From NCBI RefSeq assembly GCF_003711515.1, contig NW_021167086.1, positions 248,001-312,000 of the forward strand: a stretch of 64,000 bases of DNA. The letters run 5' to 3'. This DNA is from Sodiomyces alkalinus F11 (lineage: Eukaryota; Ascomycota; Sordariomycetes; Glomerellales; Plectosphaerellaceae). Position 1 is the stretch's first letter. Each line of letters opens with the position of its first letter. Below the pieces are notes generated by a model. The model was not told where the DNA came from. It made no database searches and was given only the letters and a program-made list of their open reading frames with translations. Shown here piece by piece: positions 10,110-21,837 of this stretch. A program made the position numbers and the translations under genes.

Positions 10110-11390
10110 ATGTCAAGACAAACTACTCTCGCCGACTACTTTTCCGGAGTACCCGAGGCATCTTCGAACCGCCAACCAAGAGAATCCCACTCGCCATCTC
10201 AAAACAATGCCCCATCTTCCTCGTTTTCATCCCAAGCCTCCTCTCCTTGGCCGCCTGACTCTGATCATGAAGACGAGAGTGGAATAGGAGGCATGGTCCG
10301 CATGGAAGGGCAAGGAAGAGGAAGGGGAATACCAGATGGACGACGAGAAGGACGACCAGAAGGACGAGGACGTGGCAGAGGCCACTGGGGAGAAGGTCGA
10401 GGAGAAGGTCGGGGAGGAAGAGGACGAGGTCGAGGTCGAGGTCGAGGACGAGGAAGAGGAACCAATCCTCGATACGATGCCCGTCCCGCCTCCCGTCGCG
10501 GCAACGCAGAACTCGCCGCCATCTGCAAAGAAACCCGCTCCGTCCTCCCCGACATCCTTTCCCATTTGCCCAACATCAACGCCACCGTCTCGGAATGCCT
10601 CCACCTCGACACCCTACCCCGTCTTTCACCGCAAAACTGCCCCCGCCATCCACCCACAACCACCCGCATCGTCGACGCCGACACCATCAACGCCGCCCTC
10701 GACCTGGCCGCTTCCCAAAACGTCTCCGTCTCGTCATCCCCCTCCTCCCGCATCGCCATCCTCAACCTCGCCTCCGACCGCGTCCCAGGGGGCGGCTGGC
10801 GCAAAGGCTCCCTCGCCCAAGAAGAAGCCCTCTGCTACCGTTCCTCCCTCTCCCTCTCCCTCCACCAGCGCTACTACCCCTTCGACTCGCCCCTCATGGG
10901 CCTCTACACGCGCGACGTGGTCGTCATCCGGGGCGACATGGCATCGGGCCACAAACTCCTCGTCCCCGACGTCGCCGCGTCGGACCTCCCCGTGCTCAGC
11001 TGCCTCAGCGTCGCGGCCCTGCGCCGCCCCCAAGTCAGGGAAGCGCGGGTCACGACGACGACGACGACGACGGTTGCGGCGGGCGAGACGGTTCACGCGC
11101 GCAGGGTCGAGTTTGCAAGGGCAGGGGACAGGGAGGCCACGAAGGGGAAGATGCGGCTTTGTTTGCGCATGGCGGCGAGTCGGGGACATGGGTCGCTCGT
11201 GCTGGGGGCGCTTGGTTGCGGGGCTTTTGGGAACCCGCCGCGCGAGGTGGCGGTGTGTTGGAGGGAGGTGCTGGGGGAGCCTGAGTTTTCGGGCGGTTGG
11301 TGGAGGGCTGTTGTTTTTGCGGTGTTGGATCTCAAGAGGGAAGGGAATTTCGAGGTGTTTGAGGACGTTCTGGGTGGGATGCAGGTGTAA
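10110..11390 (+). CDS. PARG-fold (TIGR02452/DUF2263) protein with N-terminal PIP-box-like peptide
   Basis: A 426-residue protein in three parts. Residues 4-11, QTTLADYF, fit the PCNA-interacting consensus Q-x-x-aliphatic-x-x-aromatic-aromatic at the extreme N terminus. Residues about 65-131 are a Gly/Arg repeat tract of RG and GRG type. Residues about 135-426 match the microbial-type poly(ADP-ribose) glycohydrolase domain, with GGG at 227-229 and QEE at 237-239. This fits the bacterial-type PARG signature GGG-x6-8-QEE. The domain would remove ADP-ribose from proteins, and the peptide suggests recruitment to replication or repair sites. The ATG at 10110 is chosen over the in-frame 9807 because it puts the peptide at the N terminus and the preceding codons look non-coding. 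Enzyme activity and PCNA binding are inferences. Confidence 0.8.
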   Translation: MSRQTTLADYFSGVPEASSNRQPRESHSPSQNNAPSSSFSSQASSPWPPDSDHEDESGIGGMVRMEGQGRGRGIPDGRREGRPEGRGRGRGHWGEGRGEGRGGRGRGRGRGRGRGRGTNPRYDARPASRRGNAELAAICKETRSVLPDILSHLPNINATVSECLHLDTLPRLSPQNCPRHPPTTTRIVDADTINAALDLAASQNVSVSSSPSSRIAILNLASDRVPGGGWRKGSLAQEEALCYRSSLSLSLHQRYYPFDSPLMGLYTRDVVVIRGDMASGHKLLVPDVAASDLPVLSCLSVAALRRPQVREARVTTTTTTTVAAGETVHARRVEFARAGDREATKGKMRLCLRMAASRGHGSLVLGALGCGAFGNPPREVAVCWREVLGEPEFSGGWWRAVVFAVLDLKREGNFEVFEDVLGGMQV

Positions 11391-12268
11391 GTCATTGATC
11401 GACGCCGTGACACGAAGGCTGCGATTATATCTCACAGGGAAGTTCTTTATGGTACGCCTCGAAACCCCTGGTCATCGTGATGCGACCCCTCACCATCTCA
11501 CGCGTCACAACAACACAGCAGAACTCACCAGCCGCCAGTTTAGTCTCTCCGAAACCAGAAGACATTTGTCCTACCGTCTACCTTCCACCAAACCAGACTT
11601 ATGGGCAGAACTCTGGCTCCGCTCATTCCTACTCGCACGGAGGCCTTGGCGAGTCGACCTCGGTCTCAGGCCCGGCTTGAGCATACCTCATCAATAATGC
11701 CTTTACGAGCATCGGACCAGACAAACCATACAACTCCTCTCCTTCTCGAACTCGTCGGTACTACATAATGTTTCACTCTCTGCATACCACCCCCCTTTCA
11801 GAACCCAGACGAATGGACTGTCACGTCTCCCATCGTACCGGACGTGATAGGGGGTCAGGGGCGCAAAGAGATTGGGAGAGGTTCACAACACATCGGATGG
11901 TTGAGGCCAATAGTATGGCTGCCAAGTGAACTTTTTTAGATCCTTCTTTGATAAAACTGGACAGCCTGGACTACGTATCAGCGACAAGACGGGGATTTGC
12001 AGGTGATGAACGAAACATTGCACGAGACTTGAGTATCTGTGTCTGAGGACCTCAACTGACTCGCCCGTCCACCATCCACGTGTCGAGGCAAAACTATATA
12101 GTCCATGGCTTTGCCAACGACCACAATTACAGCCACCTGTCTACGTATGGTATATATATATACGAATGGCGGGGACCGTCAGATTTTAGGGTCAATCTTC
12201 CATTGATCCATGGTCGTGGACCTTCTTTCGCTACTCGTGGTCCTCTATTTCATCTTCCAACTTTCACA
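11391..12268. other. Spacer PARG-domain gene to arabinanase
   Basis: Nothing conserved is seen in the first 700 bases. Close to the arabinanase there is an alternating TA tract (about 12150-12163) usable as a TATA element. A GCGGGG at 12169-12174 fits the CreA site consensus SYGGRG, consistent with carbon catabolite repression of a plant-wall hydrolase. Confidence 0.45.
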
Positions 12269-13547
12269 ATGAAGCTGATCACTGTGATCAGCACGTTGTT
12301 GGCCATCGCGATACCCTCCATCGGGGTCGCTGGTCAGCCTGGGCTCGCTCTCGGTTCCACGACTTACCCCAACCCCGGTATTTGCACCGGCACTTGCGTT
12401 AATACACACGACCCGTTCATCGTCCGCCGCTCTGATGGAGTTTACTTCCGCTTCTCCACCAGCGGGAGGGTAACCATCCACACGGCCTCGGCCATCACCG
12501 GACCCTGGACGTACCAGGGCGCGGCCTTGCCTGGGGGATCGACCATCGATCTCGAGGGTAATCAGGATCTCTGGGTAAGCTGGAGCCTCCCGCGTTTGTA
12601 ACTCATGACCGGGTCGTGTTACATGTACACATACCGACCCAGCTCCCGTCTCGTCGCACAAAGTCGACTCCTCTATTGGCCATTTCTGTCATGTGCCCTC
12701 GGAACAGCCCTTATTGACTTCCCCTCAGGCCCCCGACGTCATCCAAGTCGACAACACCTACTACCTGTACTACTCCGTCAGCACCTTCGGGTCCCAAACC
12801 TCCGCCATAGGGGTAGCCCAGTCGTCGACCTTGGACGCCGGCAGCTGGACGGACCTCGGATCGACGGGGATCGACTCCGACCCCGCCTCGGAGCCCTACA
12901 ACGCCATCGACGCCAACCTGATCAGGGCGGCGGGCGGCCAGTACTACATGACCTTTGGCAGCTACTGGGCCGGCATCCACCAGGTCGCGATGCGGAACCC
13001 GCCGACCCAAACGGCCCCCGGTAGCGTCCCCTATCAGATCGTTTCCGACCCCGTCAGCAGGAACGTGGAAGGGGCGACCCTCTTCCCGCGTAATGGCTTC
13101 TATTACCTTTTCTACTCCAAGGGGTTTTGCTGTCGCTACGACCAAGAACGGCCACCGCCTGGCGGGGAGTACAGGGTCCTCGTCTGCCGCTCGGAATCCC
13201 CCGCGGGGAACTTTGTCGATAGGAACGGCACTTCGTGTACGCAAGGCGGGGGGACCGTCGTGTTGGAGTCGCACGGGTTCGTGTACGGGCCCGGCGGGCA
13301 GGGCGTCTACCTCGACCCTCAATTGGGGCCTGTAAGTGGTCAGAATTATTCAGAATTGTTCGCGAATCACCAACTCCGGTTGGCCATTCTTCTTCTCTGT
13401 CGTTGAAGCTCTCCGCTAATGTCTGAATCGACGCACTAGGTCCTCTACTACCACTATCTTGACACACGCATTGGCTATGCCGATAGGCAGAAGCAGTTTG
13501 GCTGGAACAGAATTGATTTTTCTAGCGGCTGGCCTGTTCTGTACTGA
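12269..13547 (+). CDS. Secreted GH43 endo-1,5-alpha-L-arabinanase
   Basis: Exons 12269-12574, 12729-13331 and 13440-13547 give 338 residues. Introns are 12575-12728 (GTAAGC...CAG) and 13332-13439 (GTAAGT...TAG). The first ~22 residues ([20 protein letters not shown]) form a signal peptide. The body has the five-bladed propeller motifs of GH43 arabinanases: THDPF with base D48, YNAIDANL with pKa-modulating D163, and RNVEGATLF with acid E216. It should cut the alpha-1,5-arabinan backbone of pectin side chains outside the cell. Length matches single-domain fungal endo-arabinanases, and no binding module follows. The ending SSGWPVLY is typical of the family. No other plant-wall gene lies beside it. 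Confidence 0.9.
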
Positions 13548-14913
13548 GAGACAGGTGCAATAGTATGTAAGGCAAGGGGCATGCCGCATCTCCGGGCAAG
13601 AAACCATGGGCGTATCATGTACGGGTGAAGTGTAGGGGAGAAGACGGCTTGGGAGTGCCCCCGGAGTACGTTTGAAGGCTGCAGCCGACCATTCGTAACT
13701 TGTGAGTACCATATAGAGGCGTTACATGCGGGCGTTTATGTGTACCTTATATAAGTACGTAGGTGTTAGGACTTGCACGTAGAACTGATAATCTAAGGTA
13801 CAGGTACAAGGACCTACTACTTGGTACTTAGCTTATGGTTCCGGCGACGGTGGAGAAAGCGACGGGACTGTGGTACTTCCTCCGGCGCTAGGTCTACACG
13901 TGTAGGACCGGATCCGAGACTCCGTGGAAGCGGAGCGGGGACCGGGTCACCGGGGTTGGTGTCGGCCGAGCTGTGGGTTCTATTTCGTAAGATTCGCTCT
14001 AAAACAAAAGCCTGTTTTCAAAAGGATGTCGTACGGAGGAACGTCCATCTGCATCGCATCGCATCGCATGGTATGGCCCATAGGCAGGGCAGCTTCGTGA
14101 CTTTCGTGCCGAGATGGTCGAGACGATTCTATTGATATAATCGGAGTGGAAATAGTGACTGGGCTAATAAGAAACGGACCATGTTGTGATTGTTGTGAAC
14201 TTCCAGTGTGAGGTGTCAGAGTCGAACGTGAAGCAGTGAAGCTGAAGCTGAAGCCGAGCAGCTACAAGGTACAAGGTACTCCGTATGAATTAGAAATTCC
14301 GTCCCGACCCTTACCGTGGGAAACGTCGGGCCGATAACAACCGAAGACCCGGTTTGTCACGTGACTGTACACATGACTTCAAGGCCACGAGCACATGTCA
14401 TCTGCCCCAACCCCCCGCCTCCCATTTAGCCCCATTCGGCTGCCTCTCCCCTCCCCCTTCCACCCTCCACCCCCCCCCCCTGTCAACAGTTCATCCGTTT
14501 TCTCTCCCACCTGGAGGATCATCAGCTCCACACCAGCTCCTTCGAGTCGTCAGCGGTCCCCATCGCCAAACCACCGACGAAAGACGCACGCACGACGCAC
14601 GACACAGGACGACCCGGATGACACGCAGCCAGCTTCCTACACGTCAATCGTTGTCGCCAACACCTTTCTCGTTCCGTCGTCCTTTTCCCTACCTACGATT
14701 ATAGCATTATAGCTCTTCCGATACCTTCACTCTGTGCTCCGCCGCACTCTTCCCACCCTCCGTCGACCTCAACTTCAGACTCATCAGACTCATCAAACCC
14801 CCTATCCGCTCGCTATCGCGTTTTCATTCGTTCCTCTTCCCACCGTCCGTCCCTCTCCCACCGTCCCCAGCTGCCGCGAGCTGGCGGCTCTCTCTCCAGC
14901 TCCATTCGAATGA
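13548..14913. other. Spacer arabinanase to VRL1-type gene
   Basis: About 1.4 kb. It contains GGTAC-rich words (13740-13830), an exact TACTCCGTA at 14277-14285, and from about 14400 a long pyrimidine-rich stretch that is probably the 5' leader of the next gene. No supported gene. Confidence 0.5.
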
Positions 14914-16737
14914 ATGCCACCCCTAAATCCCTTCCTCGCCGCCTTCTTCCGGAGCCCCTTACCCGCCCAGTGCTCTCCCGTCCATCACCATATCCTCCTA
15001 GTACCCACCACCGAGGTTCTCCTCACCTCGCGCGAGGTTGAGAGCGGCGCCTCCTCGGCTTCGTCGTCGAATGATATCCTACATTCCGAGGATTTCCTCG
15101 CTAGCCATGTCCTGAAGGCTCCCGGCACGGCTGTCGCTCCGCCCGGCTCGAAGGAGGCCGTTCCGAACCTCCGCGAGGTGAGAGGCAAGGCGAAGCAATA
15201 CACCACCCTTAACGGTCGTAGCCTCGTCATTAAGGATGGGCAAGTCTATACGAACAAAGGTTCGCCCACCCGTGCTGTGCTGCTGCGGCTTGGTCCTGCC
15301 ACTGCCTCTGCCACTGCCACTGACTGACATTGTCGCTGATGCTGATGCTGATGCCGATGCCGATGCTGATGCTGACTCCCAATCTCCTCAGGCTTCAAGT
15401 CCCTCGCACAAGCCCAGCTACTCCACGACGTCCCATGGTACCCAGACGTTCTCGAACCCCGACAATGGCTCGTCTACTACATCTCGCGGCCTCTCGTTGG
15501 CACCTGGGAGGAGATCAAAATCACCCCGGCCATTTTGGTCGAGGGTGCCGCGAGGAAACAAGCCCTCGAGCAGAGTCGCACCGCCGGCTCCAACGGGGGG
15601 GAGAGCACAACCCTCCCCCGCAAGAAGGACATCAAAAGCTTCCACGACCTGCTGAACCACTTCCCCGTCATCGCGCGCCAGATGCAGCCCGGCCTCGACA
15701 AACTGTTTCTCGAGTTCCGGCACGTCTTCGAACGACCGCTTCCGCCTCCCCCCTCTGCCGCCACCATTCCGGACCCCATCCCCGACGGGCCCATCACGAA
15801 CGCCATGAAGAGAGCAAGGTCCAGCAGCATGTCCCTACACCACAACACAAAAACCGAGCAGCAGGCGACCACACCCGTCACGCCTGTTCTGGACCACTTC
15901 TACATGGACAACGACGACGACGACGACGACGACGACGACGTCATGAGGGCGTCTCTCGAAACCGCCGTCACCACCGCCATTGATCTCTTCCAGGGCGTGG
16001 ACAAGCAGCAGCTGTCCATGCTCGGCGCCACCACAGACCTGACGGGACCCCTGGTCGAGAGGTTGATCGAGCGTTACGTCACCGAGAACGTGCATCACCT
16101 CATCTTCCCCCGGTTGGCGACCTTGAAGAGACGCTACGACCTCGAACTCGAGGCCAAGATTCGCCAGATGGAGTTCATCGACCTATCTCAGCTCGGCATC
16201 GGCATAGAAGGCGGCTCGAGGGTCAAGCACGAACTGACCATTCACCTGGCGCTCGCCGTGGAAGAATTCAAGAAAATGGGACATGCCGCGAGCCCGCAGG
16301 AGATGCTGGAACTCTTGCTTTCCACCACCAAGCTGGTCACTCGGCTGACCGGCGTGCCGGGGGACGGCGAGGGTCAGGGCCAAGGCGAGGGTCAGGGCCA
16401 GAATGAACACCAAAAAGAAGCGCCCTCGGAGAAACCGACATTGATGGTCAACGCCGATACGCTCGTATCCCTGCTGCTTTTCGTGATCATCCGGGCCCAA
16501 GTCAGGAACTTGCAAGCACGGTTGGCGTACATTCGGCACTTCATCTTCATCGATGACGTCGAAAATGGCGAACTGGGCTACGCCTTGAGCACCTTTGAAG
16601 CCGTTCTGACGTATCTGGCCATGGACTCGGGAGGCTTGCGAAAAGCAAGCCGGCGGAACAAGGCTCTGTGGGATGCCGCGCGCAGCGGGAGCCTGGCCGA
16701 TCTGCAAAAAATCATGGAGCCCAGCGGGGTCTGCGGC

Positions 16738-16769
<32 letters not shown>

Positions 16770-19416
16770 TGACGATGACGACGACAACGACGACGACCAA
16801 GAGGAGGAACCGGAAGAGTGCGGACGGCAGCAAGTAGACGCATCCGACGGAACAGACGCAGCAGACGAGGAGGGCCCTTACCACAACACAAACACAAGAA
16901 CATTACCTAGCCACTCCCCCAGTAGGAAAGACTCGGCCAACGACCCGCCGCCGAGGAGGTCCTCCATCACATTTGCATCCACCGATCGGTTCTCCCTCGG
17001 GTCCGGCCTACATCACGTCTTCCCGTTCCAGGCCGGCCATGGGACGACGGCAGGGACGACGGCAACGGACGGCGACCTCCACCCCCTCCAGCTGCCCACC
17101 AAGAGAGTGAAGAAGGTGGCCATGGACACGAGGAGCATGTCCAGCAGTTCGGAAATCTCGTATCATTCGAGGGCCGGCAGCCTGCTGACCATGGGAAGCG
17201 CGCTCGAGGGCGACATTTCCATCGAGCGGCTCTCGCAGACGCACGACTCCTTCGGCGAGTCGGTGCTCATGATGGCCGTGCAAAACGAGCGCCCGGACGT
17301 GCTGCGCTACCTCCTGTCGCTGGAGGCATACTACCCCTGCCCGGTGGTGCTCAATGACATCAACAACGAGGACACCACCCTTCTCAGTGCCGCCGTCCAG
17401 CTCGGCCACACCGAACTCATCGACATCATCCTCGGCTTCGTCACCAAGGCGGCCACCACGCCGGACCAGGTAAAGCGGTACCTCGCGCTGCAAGACATTT
17501 GGGGGCGCAGCTGCGCGCACTACATGTTCCACGCGCCGTACCTGATCGCCAAGATTGGCAAGCTCGTTCCCTGGCGGCAAAAGGACAAGAACGGCCAGAC
17601 GCCGCTCTTCGCGCTCTGCCGGTCGTACGACCACGGGGACTACCTGGAGATGGTGCAGGCCGGGATGGATGCGGCGGCGGAAGCGCAGGGGGACGGGTGG
17701 CCGCTGCACGTAGACGACCACGTCGACAACAAGGGGAACACGCTGCTCCACATCGTCAACGACGCGCTGCTCCTCACGAGGATCCTGCAGGAGTGCGACG
17801 TGGACGTGAACGCGACCAACGAGAAGAAGTTCACGCCGCTCATGGTGGCGAGCAAGTACGGGCGGCTGGACATGGTGCGGACGCTGTACGTGGACCCGCG
17901 GGTGGACACGGCGGCCAAGGAGCTGCGCGGGCTGACGGCGGTGGAGCTGGCCAAGGACGACGAGGTGCGGAACCTGATCGACGGCCTCGCGCTGTTCAAC
18001 CTGCCGCCGGCGGGCGCGGGCGCGGGCGCGGCGGACGCGCGCCGCATCTCCGGCGTGGTCCGGGCGTATTTCGTCGAGGACGCCACGGTCCGGCTCGTGC
18101 TCAAGTCGGCGGTGCCGGTGGCGGTGCCGGCGGAGGTGGTGGACGCGGCGGTGACGAGCTACACGGTGACGACGACGCGGCGGTCGCTGTCGGACTTTGA
18201 GCACCTGAGCCGCCTGCTGGCGATGGAGAACCCGGCGTCGTGGATCCCGGCGGTGGGCGGGCCGCGGTCGCCGTTCCAGGTGCCCTCGAAGCCGTCGCGG
18301 ACGGTGCTGCGGGACATACAGATCCGGGCGGACTGGTTCCTGCGGATCCTGCTGGCGCACTCGACCTTCTCGACGCACGAGATGCTGTGGGAGTTTTTGC
18401 TCGTGCCGGACATCCAGCTGGACATGATGGACCAGCGGAGCCGGCTCAAGGCGGAGGCGCGGGCGGAGAAGGTGCGGGAGGAGATGGAGCCGCTGGAGGA
18501 TGTGCGCGAGGTGGAGCAGTTTGCCAACCACGCGCGGGAGATGATACGGAGCGTCAATTACGCGACTAAGAGTGTGGCTAAGAGGGCGAATGCCGCGAGT
18601 GTGGCCGCAGCTGGTGGGTGCACCTTTTTTTTTTCTTCTTTTCTTTTGTTTTCTTTTTTTTTTTTTTCCCTTCTCCTATGTTCATGTGGTGTCCTTAACC
18701 CCCAACTAACCAAAGCGTCCGTCTGAGCAGATCTCCACGACGCAGCAGCGCTTCTCCACCGCGCCGCGGCAACGCTCGACTTCCTCCCCCGGCGGCACAT
18801 CACGGCCTTGGAAGGCTACGTACGCACGCTGGCGCCGCCGCAGCTGGGCCCCTGGGCGGCGCTCCACAGCTCGCTACTCGCATCCCAGTCGACGATCCAG
18901 GCGCTCCTCTCGGCGCTGGCGCGGCCGGCATCGCTCACGTCGCAGATGGCGACGACGCGCAAGGCGATGGAGCGGAACCACAGCTCGCTGCACCGGTCGA
19001 CGCGGTGGCCGCTGGGCCTGCTGGACGACACGCGGCAGCGGTTGCAGGAGGAGAGGGAGGAGAAGGCGCGGCAGGCGCAGGGGCAGCTGGACGACCTCGG
19101 GCGGGAGCTGCGGTACACGCAGCAGGTGGTGGCGGCGGAGCTGGCGGGGTTTCACGAGCTGCATCGGAGTATGGGGCGGAGGGCGATTCGGGACTTTGCG
19201 AGGGGGGTGGTGGTCCAGGAACGCATGCGGCTGGATGGGATGGTGAGGTTGTTGCGGAAGTTGAGGGAGGCGGGGCCGCGGGTTCGAGAAGAGAAGCTCG
19301 CTGGTGGTGTGGAGGCGAGGGTAGCAGAGAAAAGCAGCCTGGCTACAACCATGGCTGCGGATTCCGAGACACCTTCGGGTAATGGCACAGAAGGAGAGAG
19401 GGCAGGGTCGGCATAG
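14914..19416 (+). CDS. VRL1: VPS9 / ankyrin / PX / BAR-like endosomal protein (Vrl1 type)
   Basis: Exons 14914-15259, 15392-18613 and 18731-19416 give about 1,417 residues. Order: a conserved N terminus (MPPLNPFLAAFF); an Asp run near 289-299; a VPS9 Rab5-GEF domain about 310-530, with NADTLVSLLLFVIIRA and ELGYALSTFEAVL holding its Asp and Tyr; an acidic Ser/Asp linker; ankyrin repeats about 733-985; a PX domain about 1003-1115; and a helical C terminus. This is the order in yeast Vrl1, the subunit that pairs with Vin1 in the VINE sorting-nexin complex on endosomes. The role (Rab5-GTPase activation plus membrane tubulation) is known from the family. The first donor is GTTCGC at 15260; GTGCTG at 15272 would also keep frame, so that junction is open. 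Confidence 0.82.
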
Positions 19417-19907
19417 CATAGTTAGAGTAGATGGAGGGGGGAGTGTATAGATAGGGCAGGGTGGTGAGTGTCTTAACAGCAACACGACACACAACAGACG
19501 AGACCATAATTAGTGGATGGAAGGGAACCCGGTGTTCTTTTCTCTTGGTATACCCCGGCCGCGGCCAGCGTAAAGCAGCGTTAAGCAGAAAGACGACCGA
19601 GTACGACTAAACCTATAGAAATAATGTCTTGTCGAATCCCTGCCGTCGCAATCATCATGTCTGTTCAGGGGGAGGTTGCAAGACCCGTCGCCATGGCGCA
19701 TCTAAGAATACACTGACGCTTCACTATCCCGGGATCCTAGAGGGGACCTTTCCAGAGTGGCCGAACCTTCTGCTCTCTCGAGTTGGACGTTGCTAGAACT
19801 ATAACCTATGACCCCATTGCCTCTTCACTCTGCCCTCGCTGCATCTTCCACGCCCTAAGACCGAAGATATCACGGGCATGAAGACGGGGATGCTCCCGTT
19901 ATACTCC

Positions 19908-19935
19908 TGTACCTTGTACCTTGTACCTTGTACCT
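19908..19935 (+). repeat. Four perfect copies of a 7-bp unit TGTACCT
   Basis: A perfect heptamer array in a promoter spacer. The unit is related to the GGTAC/TACCT words common elsewhere in the spacers. Confidence 0.9.
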
Positions 19936-20184
19936 TTGACGGAAACGTGGGAGATGAACGTTATCGATAACGAATTGATCAACGTCAACGATCATTTCAA
20001 CGGGCCCGGTATATTAATATTCCGCCACGCCGATGACACTTAACGACGGCTGCGTACCCGTACGCTAAACCGTTTCGGGAGTGGAACTTCAACGGAAGCT
20101 TCAAGTTGAACGTCCAAGGTACGAAAGCACGTGTACCCACACAAGTAAAAGTGTCCCCAAGTACCGAAGCAAGACACAGGGGTC

Positions 20185-20214
20185 GACCTTGACCTTGACC
20201 TTGACCTTGACCTT
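20185..20214 (+). repeat. Five copies of GACCTT (AAGGTC on the other strand)
   Basis: A perfect hexamer array about 430 bases before the mannosyltransferase ATG. It creates overlapping TGACCT/AGGTCA words every 6 bases. Confidence 0.9.
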
Positions 20215-20641
20215 GGAACTTCGACCTTCCACCTTCTTGCTTTCTTGTCTCTCCACCCTCAAAGCCACTCTCTGTGGTGCTGTGTCGAAATTCGTCTTCT
20301 CGACGAAAAGCGAAAAGCAAAGGGGCCTAAACCTTTGCCAGTCGATACATCTCCTTTCTCTTTTTCCGTTCTTATTTCTTGTTCTTTCGCTAATATTGAC
20401 GACGCGTCCTTGAATCCTCCATGCGGCTCCTCTCCTCGACCATCCCACGACTCTCAAGACCTCGAACGTCCAGTCTCGACTCCAATTCCTTTCTCTCCCT
20501 TCCGACTTTCGACTTTCGACGTTCATCTCCGTTCCACCACTAGCCCCGTCGATGCCGCGAAGCTGTACAATTCCCCTGTCGTCATCGACCCCCCCCTGAA
20601 CAACCGCCCGCCCCTCCCCTTCCGCCCCTCCGCCGCCCCTC

Positions 20642-21837
20642 ATGGCTCGCCGCATGGGGTCCGTCCGCCTCAAGAGGGCCAACCCCATAACCGTCGCAGT
20701 GGGCGCCCTCCTCTGCATCTTCATCGTCCTCTTCCTGTTCTACCCCTCCGGGTCCTCCCATGCCACCACCTCACAACGGGCCGGCGCCGCCGTCCACCCC
20801 CTCTCCCCTCCGACAGCGCCGTACCGAAGAATTCCCGGCCTCTCCGAGTCAAGACCGCCGCCGGTCATCCGCTACAACATGAACAACATCACCGCCACCG
20901 CCGACCCGGAGGGCAACCGCGAGAACATCCTCCTCCTGACCCCGATGGCGCGTTTCTACCCCGAATACTGGGCCAACCTCCTCCGGCTGACGTACCCGCA
21001 CGAGCTCATCACGCTGGGCTTCATCCTCCCCAAGACCAAAGAGGGCAACGAGGCCACGGCGGCGCTGCAGAAGCAGATCGCCAAGACCCAGCGGCACGGG
21101 CCCGCGCGGGACCGGTTCCGCAGCATCGTCATTCTGCGGCAGGACGACGAGCCGGCGCTGGCCTCGCAGGACGAGGGCGAGCGGCACAAGCTGGCGAACC
21201 AGAAGGCGCGGCGCGCCGTCATGGCCAGGGCGCGCAACGCGCTCCTGTTCACCACGCTGGGCCCGGACGCGAGCTGGGTGCTCTGGCTGGACGCCGACAT
21301 CGTCGAGACGCCGCCCTCGCTGATACAGGACCTGGCGGGGCACGACCGCGCCGTGCTCGCGCCGAACTGCTTCCAGCGGTACTACGACGAGGAGACGCGC
21401 CGGGCCGAGGAGCGGCCGTACGACTTTAATAATTGGCAGGATAGCGAAGTGGCGCAGAAGCTCGCGGGGGCGATGGGGCGGGATGATATCTTGTTGGAAG
21501 GGTACAGGGAGATGCCGACGTACCGCGCGCTCATGGCGTACATGGCGCAGGAGGGCAAGGATGAGAAGTTCGAGGTGCCGCTGGATGGGGTGGGCGGGAC
21601 GGCGTTGCTTGTCAAGGCGGATGTGCATCGCGATGGTGCCATGTTCCCGCCTTTTGCTTTCTATAACCTCATTGAGACGGAGGGGTTTGCCAAGATGGCC
21701 AAGAGGTTGGGGTGGCAGCCGTACGGCTTGCCGAATTACAAGGTGAGAGGTCGCATCCCACTTCTACATTCCTTTCTTTTCTATCCTCACCGTGTACTAA
21801 CTGTCTTTCTTCCCAGGTTTACCATTACAACGAGTAG
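20642..21837 (+). CDS. Anp1/Mnn9/Van1-family Golgi alpha-mannosyltransferase
   Basis: Exons 20642-21742 and 21817-21837 give 373 residues. A type II membrane anchor is clear near residues 17-34 (ITVAVGALLCIFIVLFLFY) after a basic cytoplasmic tail. The luminal domain matches family GT62, with NILLLTPMARF, SWVLWLDADIVETP holding the DxD metal site at D217 and D219, RPYDFNNW, and PLDGVGGTALLVKADVHRDGA. These proteins work in Golgi M-Pol complexes that extend the alpha-1,6-mannan backbone of N-glycans. The last exon codes only VYHYNE and stop, restoring the conserved GLPNYKVYHYNE ending. Without splicing at 21743-21816 (GTGAGA...CCCAG, with a CTAAC branch site) the frame runs into an unrelated tail. 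I cannot separate Anp1 from Mnn9 orthology. Confidence 0.92.

Larger units (their letters stand above)
19417..20641. other. Spacer VRL1-type gene to mannosyltransferase
   Basis: Promoter-side sequence holding two short tandem arrays (19908-19935 and 20185-20214) and a long pyrimidine-rich leader before 20642. ORFs that run through the leader are shadows in other frames of the mannosyltransferase. Confidence 0.5.

Noticed and set aside
10336..11697. 453-codon overlapping frame in the PARG-domain gene
   Set aside because: Starts inside the Gly/Arg repeat, where the shifted frame gives Glu/Val/Asp runs, then becomes Pro/Ser/Thr-rich. No domain; it overlaps a conserved catalytic domain.
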